A stretch of DNA of 35,990 nt from Chlorobiota bacterium (GTDB lineage Bacteria > Bacteroidota > Ignavibacteria > Tepidaquicellales > OLB5). Below are positions 8,801-17,363 of the stretch, piece after piece. Where the stretch lies: positions 1 to 35,990 of the forward strand of contig JAKEEM010000030.1 in the NCBI GenBank assembly GCA_022616535.1, written 5' to 3'. The notes beneath the pieces were generated by a model. That model was not told the origin of the DNA. It saw only the letters and a program-made list of their open reading frames with translations, and ran no database searches. Within the stretch, counting starts at the first letter, position 1. The number at the start of each line of letters is the position of its first letter. Position numbers and translations under genes: made by a program.

Positions 8801-11095
8801 AGCGGAATTATTACAGATGAGGAAGGTAATATCATAAACATTCGTGGGGGCAGAACATATGAAACGGCTATTGAAGAGAGAACTGAAAAAGAAGATTATA
8901 TTGAAGCAATACCCCGAACCGATTTCCGTGATGCAATTTTGTGGCTGCCGGCAGTTTATACGGATGAAAATGGAAATGCGCAGGTTAAGGTCAAATTCCC
9001 TGATAATCTCACAACCTGGCGAGTTACTGCCAGGGTTATAACAAAAAATACCGAGGTAGGACAGAACACCTATTCAGTAATTGAACGTAAGGATTTAATA
9101 ATCCGGGTAGAGGTTCCGAGATTCTTCCAGCAAAATGATGAGGTTACAGTATCAACCATTATTCACAACTACTTAAACGAGGATAAAAAAACCAAAGTCT
9201 CGCTTAGACTCGATAATCTAATGCTTGCGGCATCATCTCCCTACGAGAAGGAGATACTTCTTGGAAAAAACGAAGAAAGAAGAATCGACTGGAAAGTTAA
9301 GGTATTAAATCCAGTAGGTGTAGGTAATGTTTATGCATCAGCTCTCACAAATGAAGAATCAGATGCTATGGAGCAGTTCATTCCTATTCAGCCATTCGGC
9401 TTAAAGGTTAATAAATACAATGCATATGATTTCTCCAAAACATCAGGGATTATCACCAAAACAATCGAAATCCCCGAACACACGGATACAAGAAGCGCAA
9501 GCTTAAAGCTTGGTGTTTCACCGTCTCTAGCATCAAGTCTTCTTGGAAGTCTTGAGTACTTAATCGGCTATCCTTACGGCTGTATTGAGCAAACAATGAG
9601 CCGGTTTATGCCTACAGTTATCGCTGCAAATACACTTAAAGAAATTAACGCTCCCGAGGACCCGTATTTTAAACAGCAGATTCCTAAAATGGTTAAAAAC
9701 GGCTTCCAAAAAATCTTTTCAATGCAGAAAAACGACGGCGGCTGGGGCTGGTGGACCAATGACGGCTCAGACCCGTATATGAGCGCTTATGTATTATACA
9801 GTCTGACACTTGCTAAAGAAAACGGTTATAATTTTAAGGATTATAATATCAAAGAAAAAGATTACAAAAATGCGGTGAATTTCGCTGTAAAATCACTTAA
9901 GAATAAAAAACTTGACTTAGCAACACGAGCGTTCATTACCTATGTTATATCAAATATCTCAGTAAGCGATACTGCGTTGGCACTGGTAGCAGCCAAACAA
10001 TTTAAAAAATTCGAAAGGAAGGAAACTTCTTCACTTGTAAAAGCGTGGCTTTCGATGGCGGCTGGTAAACTCGGCAGAGAGGAAACACAAAGAAAGTACA
10101 TATCCGATGTTATGCGTGAAGTTAATTTTACCGATGAGGGGGGCGCATACTGGGGCGGGAAAATCAAGCGCTACAAATGGCAGGATGATTACATTATTAC
10201 TACATCCATGGTAATCAAGGGCCTGCTGGCCGATGCCCAGAGTGCATCAGAAAACAAGGACTACATTGAAAAGGCGGTTAATTGGTTGTTGACTCAGAAA
10301 CGGGGAAACTCCTGGGGCAATACTTTACAGAATGCGTTTATTGTTTATTGCTTGAGCGATTATATCAAAAAATATAATGAGCTCGAACCGGATTATACGC
10401 TTAAAATCTACGTTAACAATAAGCCTGCTGCTGAAAAGCATATAACAAAAGATGATGTATTCAGAAAAGAAGAACGCTTTTTCGTAACCGGGGATATGCT
10501 GAAATCAGGTGAAAATAAAATTACAATTGAAAAATCCGGTGCCGGCAAGACTTACCTAACAACGGCTTTAACTTACTATGAATATGACACCAGAAAAACC
10601 ATCGAAGAAACGGTAAATGGTTTCGATATTGAGCGTAAGTATTTCACACTCAAAAAAGTTTACAGCAAAAAGAAGGGAATCTATACTTACAAAAAAAGAG
10701 AATATAAAGGTGTCATAAAATCAGGAGAGGAGCTTCTTGTAAAGATTAAGGTTTACCCGAATGAAAACTCTGGCGCATATTTTATGCTTGAGGAGCCCAT
10801 ACCCGCCGGATGCGAATATATCAAAGAGGACTGGGCATATGCTATTGATGGTGAAAACAGCTACAACGGAAAATCAACCGGCTTATGGAATTGGTGGTAT
10901 GCAGATAAGGAGCTACGTGATAACAGGATTGTTTTCTTTGCGCCATATCTTGGCTCTGGTGAATATGAGTTTTCATATCTTTTAAGGGCTCAGATTCCCG
11001 GGATTTATAACATAATGCCCTCCAGGGGGATGCTTATGTATTATCCGGAGGTAAACGGCTCAAGTGATAATTCAACTTTAAGAATCGAGGAATGA
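5873..11095 (+). CDS. Giant alpha-2-macroglobulin family protein with thioester, carboxypeptidase-regulatory-like domain and plug-like segment
   Basis: The 1740-residue protein has a signal peptide (residues 1 to about 26). An MG2 domain begins near residue 257 (FTAYIVTSQPVYRPP). Residues about 830-905 form a carboxypeptidase-regulatory-like beta-sandwich (VTGKLYNSRGAPIEYG). Residues about 945-1000 resemble a TonB-receptor plug, with GIRGIENITAKTSGI followed by IRGGRTYE at 990-997. The A2M domain follows near 1020 (DAILWLPAVYTDENGNAQ). The thioester motif GCIEQ has Cys1237 and Gln1240, and NDGGWGWW near 1287 marks the alpha/alpha-toroid thioester domain. Bacterial macroglobulins are thought to trap proteases in the periplasm or at the surface. 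No lipobox is seen, unlike many relatives, and no PbpC-type penicillin-binding protein is adjacent. The stop at 11095 is followed by a non-coding stretch and a tRNA, so it appears monocistronic. Confidence 0.93.
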   Translation: MKRSFLPNALLLTTVALNFFCINLHSQDSEDYKETYKNYFPDFTITSPAFYYLPGDTVKINLYTPGIKTTSVFTVKVYRILNPEQFIISQPNRNTFSVVGKDSSNLLSLLEEKDTFTKKIHPKKKKNTFDVIKHIPKQKGAYLVRIYLRNKVATCGFFVTELALITRFAQSSVLNYTANRITSEPVDSVSLSLYLNNQKIGNALTSGASNNYLLSSIDKETIFKLGNIHPLIIAIKNNEVAVSDPYFYFYGGNQTRFTAYIVTSQPVYRPPAKIDFKISVRELASSGYTVYANKDIIVHVKDSKKSSIYRKLANTDEFGSFSDSINIEGDAALGDYKIIAEIIEQTDSTDSDKMIYQSFEQVFGVEEYKKPEYKVEIKTDKEQYSNKEKIEIEVQSDYYFGSPVQDAEVHYNIFKKPLYRPWWYYSEYRWFYESYYSTLGNQPNYYNSVNIYQGNGKLDENGYFKASYKINEDFKEESGNYSYETDYTYIINVYVKDKSRRNILSTKSVNVTRSDYFINAQTDRYVCRPGEKIGLTVRARDFSDKPVEAGFTVSINRISYEKKVKVTNFIGTAYGKTSLTGDAALFLDTEPEGYYEIEVTSFDSKNTKITDKKGTYVFSGDFSWWNRQAGTIEIIPEKDSYKPGETARIFTALAHNDVSILITNYNKNIVSYRVEKVSGNTAFIEIPVTENSAPNFYFNISYVKNGNYYSNSRSIAVIPVVKFLNVELSSDKPVYKPRDEGTISITVRDKFGNPVKNSEVTLGMIDESIYAIKPENIPDIRSAFYSPAGDNTAVTFNHNNVYRYNIGSTYLSLFEMYDFKTFPTEKLCKVTGKLYNSRGAPIEYGIILVNDAYYASVSNKNGEFEFIIPEGNYKISVVFGWEQIEGHIDIKTERYKSNFIEIKCGLSGIFSAIYNYEDIEVKDRDFVNIKPVTDTIEVVEKRSVLSPDQSGKIIGTEFLVIDNTGIRGIENITAKTSGIITDEEGNIINIRGGRTYETAIEERTEKEDYIEAIPRTDFRDAILWLPAVYTDENGNAQVKVKFPDNLTTWRVTARVITKNTEVGQNTYSVIERKDLIIRVEVPRFFQQNDEVTVSTIIHNYLNEDKKTKVSLRLDNLMLAASSPYEKEILLGKNEERRIDWKVKVLNPVGVGNVYASALTNEESDAMEQFIPIQPFGLKVNKYNAYDFSKTSGIITKTIEIPEHTDTRSASLKLGVSPSLASSLLGSLEYLIGYPYGCIEQTMSRFMPTVIAANTLKEINAPEDPYFKQQIPKMVKNGFQKIFSMQKNDGGWGWWTNDGSDPYMSAYVLYSLTLAKENGYNFKDYNIKEKDYKNAVNFAVKSLKNKKLDLATRAFITYVISNISVSDTALALVAAKQFKKFERKETSSLVKAWLSMAAGKLGREETQRKYISDVMREVNFTDEGGAYWGGKIKRYKWQDDYIITTSMVIKGLLADAQSASENKDYIEKAVNWLLTQKRGNSWGNTLQNAFIVYCLSDYIKKYNELEPDYTLKIYVNNKPAAEKHITKDDVFRKEERFFVTGDMLKSGENKITIEKSGAGKTYLTTALTYYEYDTRKTIEETVNGFDIERKYFTLKKVYSKKKGIYTYKKREYKGVIKSGEELLVKIKVYPNENSGAYFMLEEPIPAGCEYIKEDWAYAIDGENSYNGKSTGLWNWWYADKELRDNRIVFFAPYLGSGEYEFSYLLRAQIPGIYNIMPSRGMLMYYPEVNGSSDNSTLRIEE

Positions 11096-11291
11096 AATTT
11101 AAGTCACTAAAGAGGTCACCAAATATATTTCAAGGGTTGAAAAACGATTAAATTAACTCAGAATTGAGAAAAATGATGCATTTATCTCCTGCTTGGGGCA
11201 CGCCAGTAAAATCAAGATTTTCGGAGTGTTTTCAACAAAATCAAACTGGAATTTGCGGTTGAGAGTCTTAAAAGGGTAGCTGAAAATTTCG
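11096..11291. other. Intergenic stretch, nothing recognised
   Basis: The 463-base gap between the macroglobulin and the phosphatase holds the tRNA-Pro and its partial repeat. In the part before the tRNA I see no open frame of useful length, no strong hairpin and no RNA I recognise. The part from 11413 to 11558 is AT-rich and presumably holds the promoter of the next gene. Confidence 0.5.
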
Positions 11292-11367
11292 TCGGGATGG
11301 CAGGATTCGAACCTGCGGTCTCCTGCTCCCAAAGCAGGCGCGATAAACCGGGCTACGCTACATCCCG
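11292..11367 (-). tRNA. tRNA-Pro (anticodon UGG)
   Basis: The minus strand folds into a full cloverleaf. The acceptor stem is CGGGATG/CATCCCG with discriminator A at 11292. The anticodon arm is CCTGC-TTTGGGA-GCAGG, giving anticodon TGG, and the T arm is GCAGG-TTCGAAT-CCTGC. The C1-G72 pair is typical of bacterial tRNA-Pro. The 3' CCA is not encoded, so it must be added by the CCA-adding enzyme. Confidence 0.95.
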
Positions 11368-11384
11368 AAAACAGGCGGAGTTTA

Positions 11385-11412
11385 TCCCGCTATACAGCGG
11401 GACTACATCCCG
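11385..11412 (-). repeat. Hairpin plus duplicate of the first 10 bases of tRNA-Pro
   Basis: Positions 11403-11412 (ctacatcccg) repeat 11358-11367, the 5' end of the tRNA, 45 bases upstream of the tRNA on its own strand. Next to it, tcccgct-atac-agcggga (11385-11402) forms a perfect 7-bp hairpin. It could be a duplication relic, part of the tRNA leader, or the scar of an integration event. No integrase is nearby. Confidence 0.6.
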
Positions 11413-11558
11413 TAAACACTAAAACACAAAGATGCCCAAATTTCTGCCAAAAATCAATTTAATAAATCCAGCATACTCTTTCAATTATAGTCAGGACAGG
11501 CATTTAAATAAAATTTAACATCAAAATTTAATATATTTATGATTCAATATTCCAAAAA

Positions 11559-14087
11559 ATGACGGATATATCTACTCCCAAATTAATAGTTTCATATTTT
11601 GTCAGATTTCTCGGAATCTTCCTCGTCATATTCACTCTTATGGCTGCATATCTTGGTTTCAGCTCTGTTATCAACATTAACAGGGAAGGAACAACAGGAA
11701 TGAGAATTACATCAGCCGAAGACCCTATTTACCTGATTATTTCGAATATAACCGAAGACTATCCCGCGTATAATTCAGGATTAATGAATGGAGATACAAT
11801 AATTAAAATAAACGGTATTCCGGTAAGTGATAAGGAAGCAATTAAAAGGGAAATTGCTAAAAAAGATATTGGAAGCAGAGCTGTTTACACCATTAAGCGC
11901 GGTGATTTTATAAAAGATTATCCAATGCAGTATGTCTCATTAGCACAGCTTGAAAAATTAATTGTCTTCTTATTCAGAACTATCCCAGTCACACTGCTTT
12001 TTGCTTACTTGATTGTGGGATTATGGGGAATATTTAAAAGTCCATATGCTAACGAAACAATTTTAATTGCAATGTTTTGTTTTTGCTTCGGCTCATTTAT
12101 GTATGCGACAGTTCAAACGGGAACCGACCCGGAAAACTTCGTCAGGAAATATCTCTATTTCGATTCACTTCGCGAGTTTGTCTCCTACATAATGTGGCTC
12201 GGCTCGAGCTTCTGGATGCTGCTGTTTGCGGTTTTCCCGAAAAAAATAAGGTTTTATGAGAACCACAAGATAATATCATTACTGTTTATATTTTTGCTTC
12301 CAATCATTGTAATAATGATGTCGCTTATGAGTGTGGATAACAATACCCTAAACATTTTAGTAATAACGCTTATGTTTATCAATATGTCAGTAGGCATTAT
12401 ACTGCTGACCAGAAATTCAAGAATTGCGACAACTGCTTTGGAAAAAAGACAAATCCGCCTGATGCTCTTCGGGATAAAGTACGGAGCAATTTCAATTGGC
12501 ATCGGCTGGCTGATTGTGTTATTTACACAGTTTATTTTCTCCGAACAAATAAGCGATAATGTTGTTATAATAAGCTTTATAATATTTTTAATTTGCGAAA
12601 TCGGCGGCCTAATAATTCCTTTCACATTCCTCAATTCATTTTTCCAAAACAAGCTTCTTGAAACCGAAAGTGCGCTTAAAAGACGGGTCAGGTATGTGGG
12701 GGTTACAATCGGGCTACTAGGAGTATATTTGTTTGCGATTTTCCTGCTTGGCAGACTTTCCATAAGCATCTTTGAAATTAAAGACCCGACGGTCATAATA
12801 GTAATGGTGCTTCTGCTTTCGCTTACATTTACACCTATAAATAAACGGTTGTTGAAATGGATTGACGAAACTTTTTACCCTGAAAAAACCAAATACGCGA
12901 ATTCCTTCAAGGAATTTATGCACAGAATTTCCGGACAGATTGAATCAGGGGAATTGCTCAGTGAGCTAAGCAGATGGGTTCAGAAAACAACGGGAATTGT
13001 TCCCGTTATCCCATTTGCATTAGGAAATGAGCTCGCTCTGCAGATCCCCTTCAGGCATGATGAATCGGACAGCGTTATTCATAGGATAAGAAGCGGCAGT
13101 AAATTTTTCTGGGACGAAATCTCCGAGCGTTCAAGAATCACCGTTGATGAAAACGAAATCGAATGGGTGCGTGAAAACGAAATTTCTGTTACAATTCCGA
13201 TGATTTCACAGGGTGAGCTGGTTGGCGTGCTGAATCTGGGCAAAAAGCTGAACGATGAGGATTTCACCGCCGAGGATTTGGATATTCTCTCACAGGCATC
13301 GAATCAGGCGGCTTTAGCCCTGCAAAACCTGAAGCTGCAGTCAGCTTATATTGAAAAAAAACGTATGGATAAAGAGCTTGAAATGGCTCGAAATATTCAG
13401 AGAAGACTGATGCCGCAGGAAATACCTGTTGTAAGGGGACTTGAAATTTACGGCGAATCACGTCCCTGCAAAGAAGTTGCAGGAGATTATTACGATATTA
13501 TAAATACCGAAGACGGCTATACCATAATGGTTATAGCGGACGTTAGCGGCAAAGGGGCGGGTGCGGCTATGATTATGGCTAATCTTCAGGCATCGATTAG
13601 AGTGGGAATTGAAATAAGCGAAGACTTTACCGATTTCATTTACAGAATCAACAACCATATTTACAGAAGCACATCGCCTTCTGAGTTCATTACGTTTTTT
13701 ATGGGAATCTGGGAGCCGAAATCAAAAACTCTGCACTACATTAATGCGGGACATAACCCCGCAATCTTAATCAACAGGGAAAACAATATTAAAGCACTAA
13801 GTGCAACGGGATTAATTCTCGGCATCCTGCCTGACCAAAAATACGAAAGAGCTTCGGTAATGATTGAAGACGGCTCCCTGCTTGCAATCTTTACGGACGG
13901 TCTTGAGGAAGCTTTGAACCGCAGAAACGAACTTTTCTCACAGGAAAGAATTATCCAATGCCTGATGAGCAGCAAGCATCTAGGTCCAAGAGAAATAATC
14001 AAAAGTGTTAATACCAGGGTTATTGAGTTTTGCGAGGGCAATCCATTGCATGACGATTTAACTATGATTGTGGCAAAGTCAGTTTAA
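11559..14087 (+). CDS. PDZ / multi-pass membrane / GAF / PP2C-type serine phosphatase (RsbU/SpoIIE family)
   Basis: The 842-residue sensor phosphatase has a first membrane helix at about 13-33 and an extracytoplasmic PDZ domain at about 45-127 (GLMNGDTIIKINGIPVS). A block of about seven hydrophobic helices lies between 132 and 420. A GAF-like domain follows at about 450-590 (VTIPMISQGELVGVLNLGKK) and a C-terminal PP2C/SpoIIE domain at about 600-842. Metal-binding acidic residues are visible in GDYYD, IADVSGKG (Asp661), FTDGLEEA and HDDLTM. The family dephosphorylates anti-anti-sigma (STAS) proteins in partner-switching pathways; no RsbV- or RsbW-like partner is in the window. The ATG at 11559 directly precedes the first helix. 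The stop overlaps the convergent DUF971 gene by four bases. Confidence 0.92.
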   Translation: MTDISTPKLIVSYFVRFLGIFLVIFTLMAAYLGFSSVININREGTTGMRITSAEDPIYLIISNITEDYPAYNSGLMNGDTIIKINGIPVSDKEAIKREIAKKDIGSRAVYTIKRGDFIKDYPMQYVSLAQLEKLIVFLFRTIPVTLLFAYLIVGLWGIFKSPYANETILIAMFCFCFGSFMYATVQTGTDPENFVRKYLYFDSLREFVSYIMWLGSSFWMLLFAVFPKKIRFYENHKIISLLFIFLLPIIVIMMSLMSVDNNTLNILVITLMFINMSVGIILLTRNSRIATTALEKRQIRLMLFGIKYGAISIGIGWLIVLFTQFIFSEQISDNVVIISFIIFLICEIGGLIIPFTFLNSFFQNKLLETESALKRRVRYVGVTIGLLGVYLFAIFLLGRLSISIFEIKDPTVIIVMVLLLSLTFTPINKRLLKWIDETFYPEKTKYANSFKEFMHRISGQIESGELLSELSRWVQKTTGIVPVIPFALGNELALQIPFRHDESDSVIHRIRSGSKFFWDEISERSRITVDENEIEWVRENEISVTIPMISQGELVGVLNLGKKLNDEDFTAEDLDILSQASNQAALALQNLKLQSAYIEKKRMDKELEMARNIQRRLMPQEIPVVRGLEIYGESRPCKEVAGDYYDIINTEDGYTIMVIADVSGKGAGAAMIMANLQASIRVGIEISEDFTDFIYRINNHIYRSTSPSEFITFFMGIWEPKSKTLHYINAGHNPAILINRENNIKALSATGLILGILPDQKYERASVMIEDGSLLAIFTDGLEEALNRRNELFSQERIIQCLMSSKHLGPREIIKSVNTRVIEFCEGNPLHDDLTMIVAKSV

Positions 14088-14374
14088 TATTTCCCCTCCT
14101 TCAGCTTCTCATAAGTGTAAATTCCCGTGTTATGGCCGTCCCGCCAATATAGCTGGATTGCATACGTTCCGACCGGCTTTATATCCGTTAGAGTAGTCTG
14201 CGCCGCTGAAACCAAAGGGAGATAGCCGGAGCTTCTGCTGTTTCTTTCATCAGTGCACACGGCACAGGGACAGTTTTTCCTCAAGTTCGCAAGCAAGAGC
14301 AGACTCTCGCTGTTATCCTCCCAAATAATGTGCAGGTACCTTTTATCCTTAACGGTAATTTTCTGCGGTGTCAT
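14084..14374 (-). CDS. DUF971 domain protein (GBBH-like N-terminal domain)
   Basis: The 96-residue single-domain protein starts ITVKDKRYLHIIWEDNSES and contains CPCAVCTDE, whose cysteines are typical zinc or iron-sulfur ligands of this fold, and LYWRDGHNTGIYTYEKL near the end. The same domain occurs at the N-terminus of gamma-butyrobetaine hydroxylase and at the C-terminus of some Mrp/ApbC iron-sulfur carriers. The standalone form has no settled role. It is ten bases from fbp on the same strand and probably cotranscribed in the order radA, fbp, DUF971. The stop codon overlaps that of the convergent phosphatase gene. Confidence 0.88.
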   Translation of the reverse strand: MTPQKITVKDKRYLHIIWEDNSESLLLLANLRKNCPCAVCTDERNSRSSGYLPLVSAAQTTLTDIKPVGTYAIQLYWRDGHNTGIYTYEKLKEGKY

Positions 14375-14384
14375 TTAATCCTGC

Positions 14385-15401
14385 TTAATCGGTGCTAGCG
14401 AGAAATTTCTCCGCTTCCAAAACATCCAGCTCGCTTCCTATGAATAACGGTGTCTTCTGATGCAAATCCAGAGGCGGTATATCAAGAATTCTCTCTTTAC
14501 CATCAGAAGCTCTGCCTCCACCCTGCTCAACAATATAAGCCAAGGGATTTGCCTCGTATAATAATCTAAGCTTGCCGCGCGTATTTTTCTTATCTCGGGG
14601 GTACATAAATATTCCACCATACAGTAAGTTTCTGTGGAAATCCGCCACAAGCGAGCCAACATATCTTGCCGAATAAGGTCTGCCTTTTTCCTTGTCTTCA
14701 CACTTTAAGCTGTCAACATATTTTTGCAGATTTTTATCCCATTTTGTATAATTCCCTTCATTCACGCTGTATGTTTTGGATTTTTTCGGAATCTTAATAT
14801 TTTCGTAAAACAAAAGAAACTCACCCACTGTCGGGTCTAAAGTAAAACCGTGAACGCCCTGTCCAGTTGAATAAACCATAATAGTGCTTGAGCCGTAAAT
14901 TATGTAGCCTGCGGCAACCTGATTAGAACCTTTCTGCAGGCAGTCCTCAAGCGTACCGGGACCGGATTTGGAAATCCGTTTATAAATGGAAAAAATAGTT
15001 CCGATACTGATGTTTGCATCTATATTCGATGATCCGTCAAGCGGGTCGAAGTGGCAAATATATTTGCTCATAGGTCTGGAGCCCATATATTTTTCGTCAA
15101 CCGGGATAAAATTCTCGCTCTCCTCCGATGCAATTGCGCACAAGTGTCCGCTAACTTCCATTGCTCTTACCAATGTATCATGAGCAAATTCATCAAGCTT
15201 TTTAACATCCTCGCCGTGAATGTTTTCATTACCGGTGAAACCAAGAATGTCGATGAGCCCCGCTCGGTTTACTTCAAGCGAAATCAGCTTGCAGGCAAGC
15301 GCGATATCTGCAAGCAGGTCGGAAAGCTGCCCGGTCGCCTCGGGGAACTTCCGCTCCTGTTCAATAATATGCCTGTATAATGTTACAAATTTTTTATTCA
15401 T
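14385..15401 (-). CDS. fbp: Fructose-1,6-bisphosphatase class I
   Basis: The 338-residue enzyme hydrolyses fructose 1,6-bisphosphate to fructose 6-phosphate in gluconeogenesis. The class I metal-binding signature [10 protein letters not shown] lies at 119-128, preceded by ASEESE around 91-96. [19 protein letters not shown] and [15 protein letters not shown] match the phosphate-binding and C-terminal substrate regions. Length is normal for the family. The ATG at 15401 lies one base after the radA stop, so the two genes are translationally close. The conserved core is intact. Confidence 0.96.
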   Translation of the reverse strand: MNKKFVTLYRHIIEQERKFPEATGQLSDLLADIALACKLISLEVNRAGLIDILGFTGNENIHGEDVKKLDEFAHDTLVRAMEVSGHLCAIASEESENFIPVDEKYMGSRPMSKYICHFDPLDGSSNIDANISIGTIFSIYKRISKSGPGTLEDCLQKGSNQVAAGYIIYGSSTIMVYSTGQGVHGFTLDPTVGEFLLFYENIKIPKKSKTYSVNEGNYTKWDKNLQKYVDSLKCEDKEKGRPYSARYVGSLVADFHRNLLYGGIFMYPRDKKNTRGKLRLLYEANPLAYIVEQGGGRASDGKERILDIPPLDLHQKTPLFIGSELDVLEAEKFLASTD

Positions 15402-15402
15402 A

Positions 15403-16770
15403 TCACAATATCATTTTCACTGCATCGTGGATTGTTTCAACGGGAATATACTCAAGCACACCGTTTTGCTTAAAGTTTTTTAAGTTGCTTTTCGGCAGAA
15501 CGATTTTCTTAAAGCCGAGTTTTGCGGCTTCCTGTATTCTTCTATCTGCAAAGCTGATGGTTCTGATTTCTCCGCCTAAGCCGATTTCACCAAGCAGAAG
15601 CATATCTGATTCTATTGGGCTGTCCTTAAAGCTTGAGCAAATGCTCATCGCCGCGGCGAGGTCAATCGAGGGTTCCTCGATTTTAATTCCCCCTGCAATG
15701 TTCAAAAACACATCGAACTTGGAAAGGTGAATGCCTATTTTCTTTTCCAAAACCGCAATTAATATTGCAAGCCGTTTATAATCGAAACCAGTGGCAGTTC
15801 TTTGGGGAACCGAATAACCCGACGATGAAACAAGCGCCTGGACTTCGATTAAAATCGGCCGCGTTCCCTCCATGCTTGCTGAGACGGAGCTTCCTGCAAT
15901 TCCTTTGCTGCGCTCGGAGAGAAATACCTCCGATGGGTTTTTCACTTCAACAAGTCCCGCGCCGGTCATCTCGAAAATTCCGATTTCGTTTGTCGAGCCG
16001 AAACGGTTTTTAATCGCCCTGAGCACTCTGTAAGCATGCGTCCTTTCGCCCTCGAACTGCAGAACGGTATCAACCATATGCTCAAGGACTTTGGGACCTG
16101 CGATAACGCCTTCTTTTGTTATATGCCCGATTAAGAAAAATGAAATATTTTTTGCCTTCGCAATTTGTATTACCGCGGCGGTTGATTCCCTTAGCTGTGA
16201 AATGCTGCCCGGACTTGATTCAAGCTCGCTTCTGTATACGGTTTGAATCGAATCTATTATGACAATATCGGGATTAAGTTTATCAATAACTACGGCAATT
16301 ATTTCAAGGCTTGTTTCGGCGAGGATGTAAAAATCATCATGGGCAAAGCCGAGCCGTTCGCAGCGGAGCTTAATTTGTTTTGGAGACTCCTCACCGCTTA
16401 CGTACAGTATCGACTTGGTTTTAATTTTATCAGCCAATTGCATCATAAGGGTAGATTTTCCAATACCAGGGTCGCCGCCCACCAAAATTACAGAACCTGC
16501 AACGATGCCTCCGCCCAGCACCCTGTCAAGCTCAGTGATTGCTGTCTTCGTCCGTTTATCTTCTTTAACATCTATTTCCGATACTTTCGAAAGATTTGTA
16601 AGTTTAAAATCAGCTAAATCCTTTGACCTGCCGGAGATTCTCCGCTTATCGGTGTTGACTATTTCCTCAACAAATGAATTCCATGAACTGCACTCGGGGC
16701 ATTTTCCGAGCCACCTCAGGGAAGAATAGCCGCAGTTCTGGCAAACGTATTTTGTAACTGGTTTAGGCAT
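15403..16770 (-). CDS. radA: DNA repair protein RadA (Sms)
   Basis: The 455-residue protein is a RecA-like ATPase that helps branch migration during recombination. It has the N-terminal C4 zinc finger (Cys10, Cys13, Cys24, Cys27), Walker [10 protein letters not shown] at 98-106, a Walker [10 protein letters not shown], the RadA-specific KNRFGSTNE motif, and a C-terminal Lon-like domain ([18 protein letters not shown]). Length is normal. It is divergent from ispF across 119 bases. A purine-rich GGAGGA lies about 21 bases before the ATG, too far for normal use as a ribosome site. Confidence 0.96.
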   Translation of the reverse strand: MPKPVTKYVCQNCGYSSLRWLGKCPECSSWNSFVEEIVNTDKRRISGRSKDLADFKLTNLSKVSEIDVKEDKRTKTAITELDRVLGGGIVAGSVILVGGDPGIGKSTLMMQLADKIKTKSILYVSGEESPKQIKLRCERLGFAHDDFYILAETSLEIIAVVIDKLNPDIVIIDSIQTVYRSELESSPGSISQLRESTAAVIQIAKAKNISFFLIGHITKEGVIAGPKVLEHMVDTVLQFEGERTHAYRVLRAIKNRFGSTNEIGIFEMTGAGLVEVKNPSEVFLSERSKGIAGSSVSASMEGTRPILIEVQALVSSSGYSVPQRTATGFDYKRLAILIAVLEKKIGIHLSKFDVFLNIAGGIKIEEPSIDLAAAMSICSSFKDSPIESDMLLLGEIGLGGEIRTISFADRRIQEAAKLGFKKIVLPKSNLKNFKQNGVLEYIPVETIHDAVKMIL

Positions 16771-16877
16771 TGAAAAACAAAATTAATTAATTCCTCCAAT
16801 AATTACTAACATTTAATAATCCCCTATATTTAAACTTAGAGATAAAATCAGCTCTAAAATCATTGGATTTATAATGA

Positions 16878-16885
16878 TATATTTG
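16878..16885 (+). promoter_or_regulatory. Candidate -7 element TATATTTG just before ispF
   Basis: An exact TAnnTTTG match ends five bases before the ispF ATG. If used, transcription would begin at or next to the A of the start codon, giving a leaderless mRNA. No clear -33 box is seen. Confidence 0.4.
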
Positions 16886-16889
16886 GAAT

Positions 16890-17357
16890 ATGAGAATCGG
16901 ATTTGGCTATGATGTACATAAATTTGCAAAAGGGAGAAAACTTATTTTAGGGGGAGTAAACATCCCTTATTCTAAAGGGCTCACGGGACATTCGGACGCC
17001 GATGTTTTGCTCCACTCAATTTGCGATGCGCTTTTGGGTGCGGCGGGATTGAGAGATATAGGGCATTACTTTCCGAACAAAGACCCAAAGTGGAAAAACA
17101 TATCAAGCTTAATCCTGCTTGAAAAATGCGGCGGATTTCTTAAAAAAAACGGGTTAAAGATTGTAAATATCGATTCGACAATTCTGCTTGAGGAGCCGAA
17201 GATTAGTCCCTCCGTAAACAAAATGAAATCAAACATTTCCAAAACATTAAAGATTAAGCCCTCGCAAGTTTCTATCAAATCAACAACCTCAGAGGGGCTT
17301 GGTTTTGTTGGAAGCAAAAAAGGATGCTCGTCATACACAATCTGCCTGCTAAAATAA
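16890..17357 (+). CDS. ispF: 2-C-methyl-D-erythritol 2,4-cyclodiphosphate synthase
   Basis: The 155-residue enzyme of the MEP isoprenoid pathway converts CDP-ME 2-phosphate to MEcPP with release of CMP. Zinc ligands Asp8, His10 (GYDVH) and His42 are present, with the substrate motif TGHSDADVLLH at 32-42, the DIGHYFPNKD loop, and the C-terminal TTSEGLGFVG that marks the family. Length is standard. lnt follows six bases after the stop. No other MEP gene is in the window. Confidence 0.97.
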   Translation: MRIGFGYDVHKFAKGRKLILGGVNIPYSKGLTGHSDADVLLHSICDALLGAAGLRDIGHYFPNKDPKWKNISSLILLEKCGGFLKKNGLKIVNIDSTILLEEPKISPSVNKMKSNISKTLKIKPSQVSIKSTTSEGLGFVGSKKGCSSYTICLLK

Positions 17358-17363
17358 TCCTGC

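Noticed and set aside
9574-10167. Minus-strand open frames opposite the thioester domain
   Set aside because: They lie opposite a strongly conserved domain and their products have no features.
5873-11095. Lipoprotein anchoring of the macroglobulin through Cys in LNFFC
   Set aside because: NFFC does not fit the lipobox pattern (small residue before Cys), so an ordinary signal peptidase I site is preferred.
12254-12796. 180-codon minus-strand open frame inside the PDZ/PP2C gene
   Set aside because: It lies wholly opposite a gene with clear membrane and catalytic domains, its product has no recognisable motif, and it fits antisense shadowing of hydrophobic codons.
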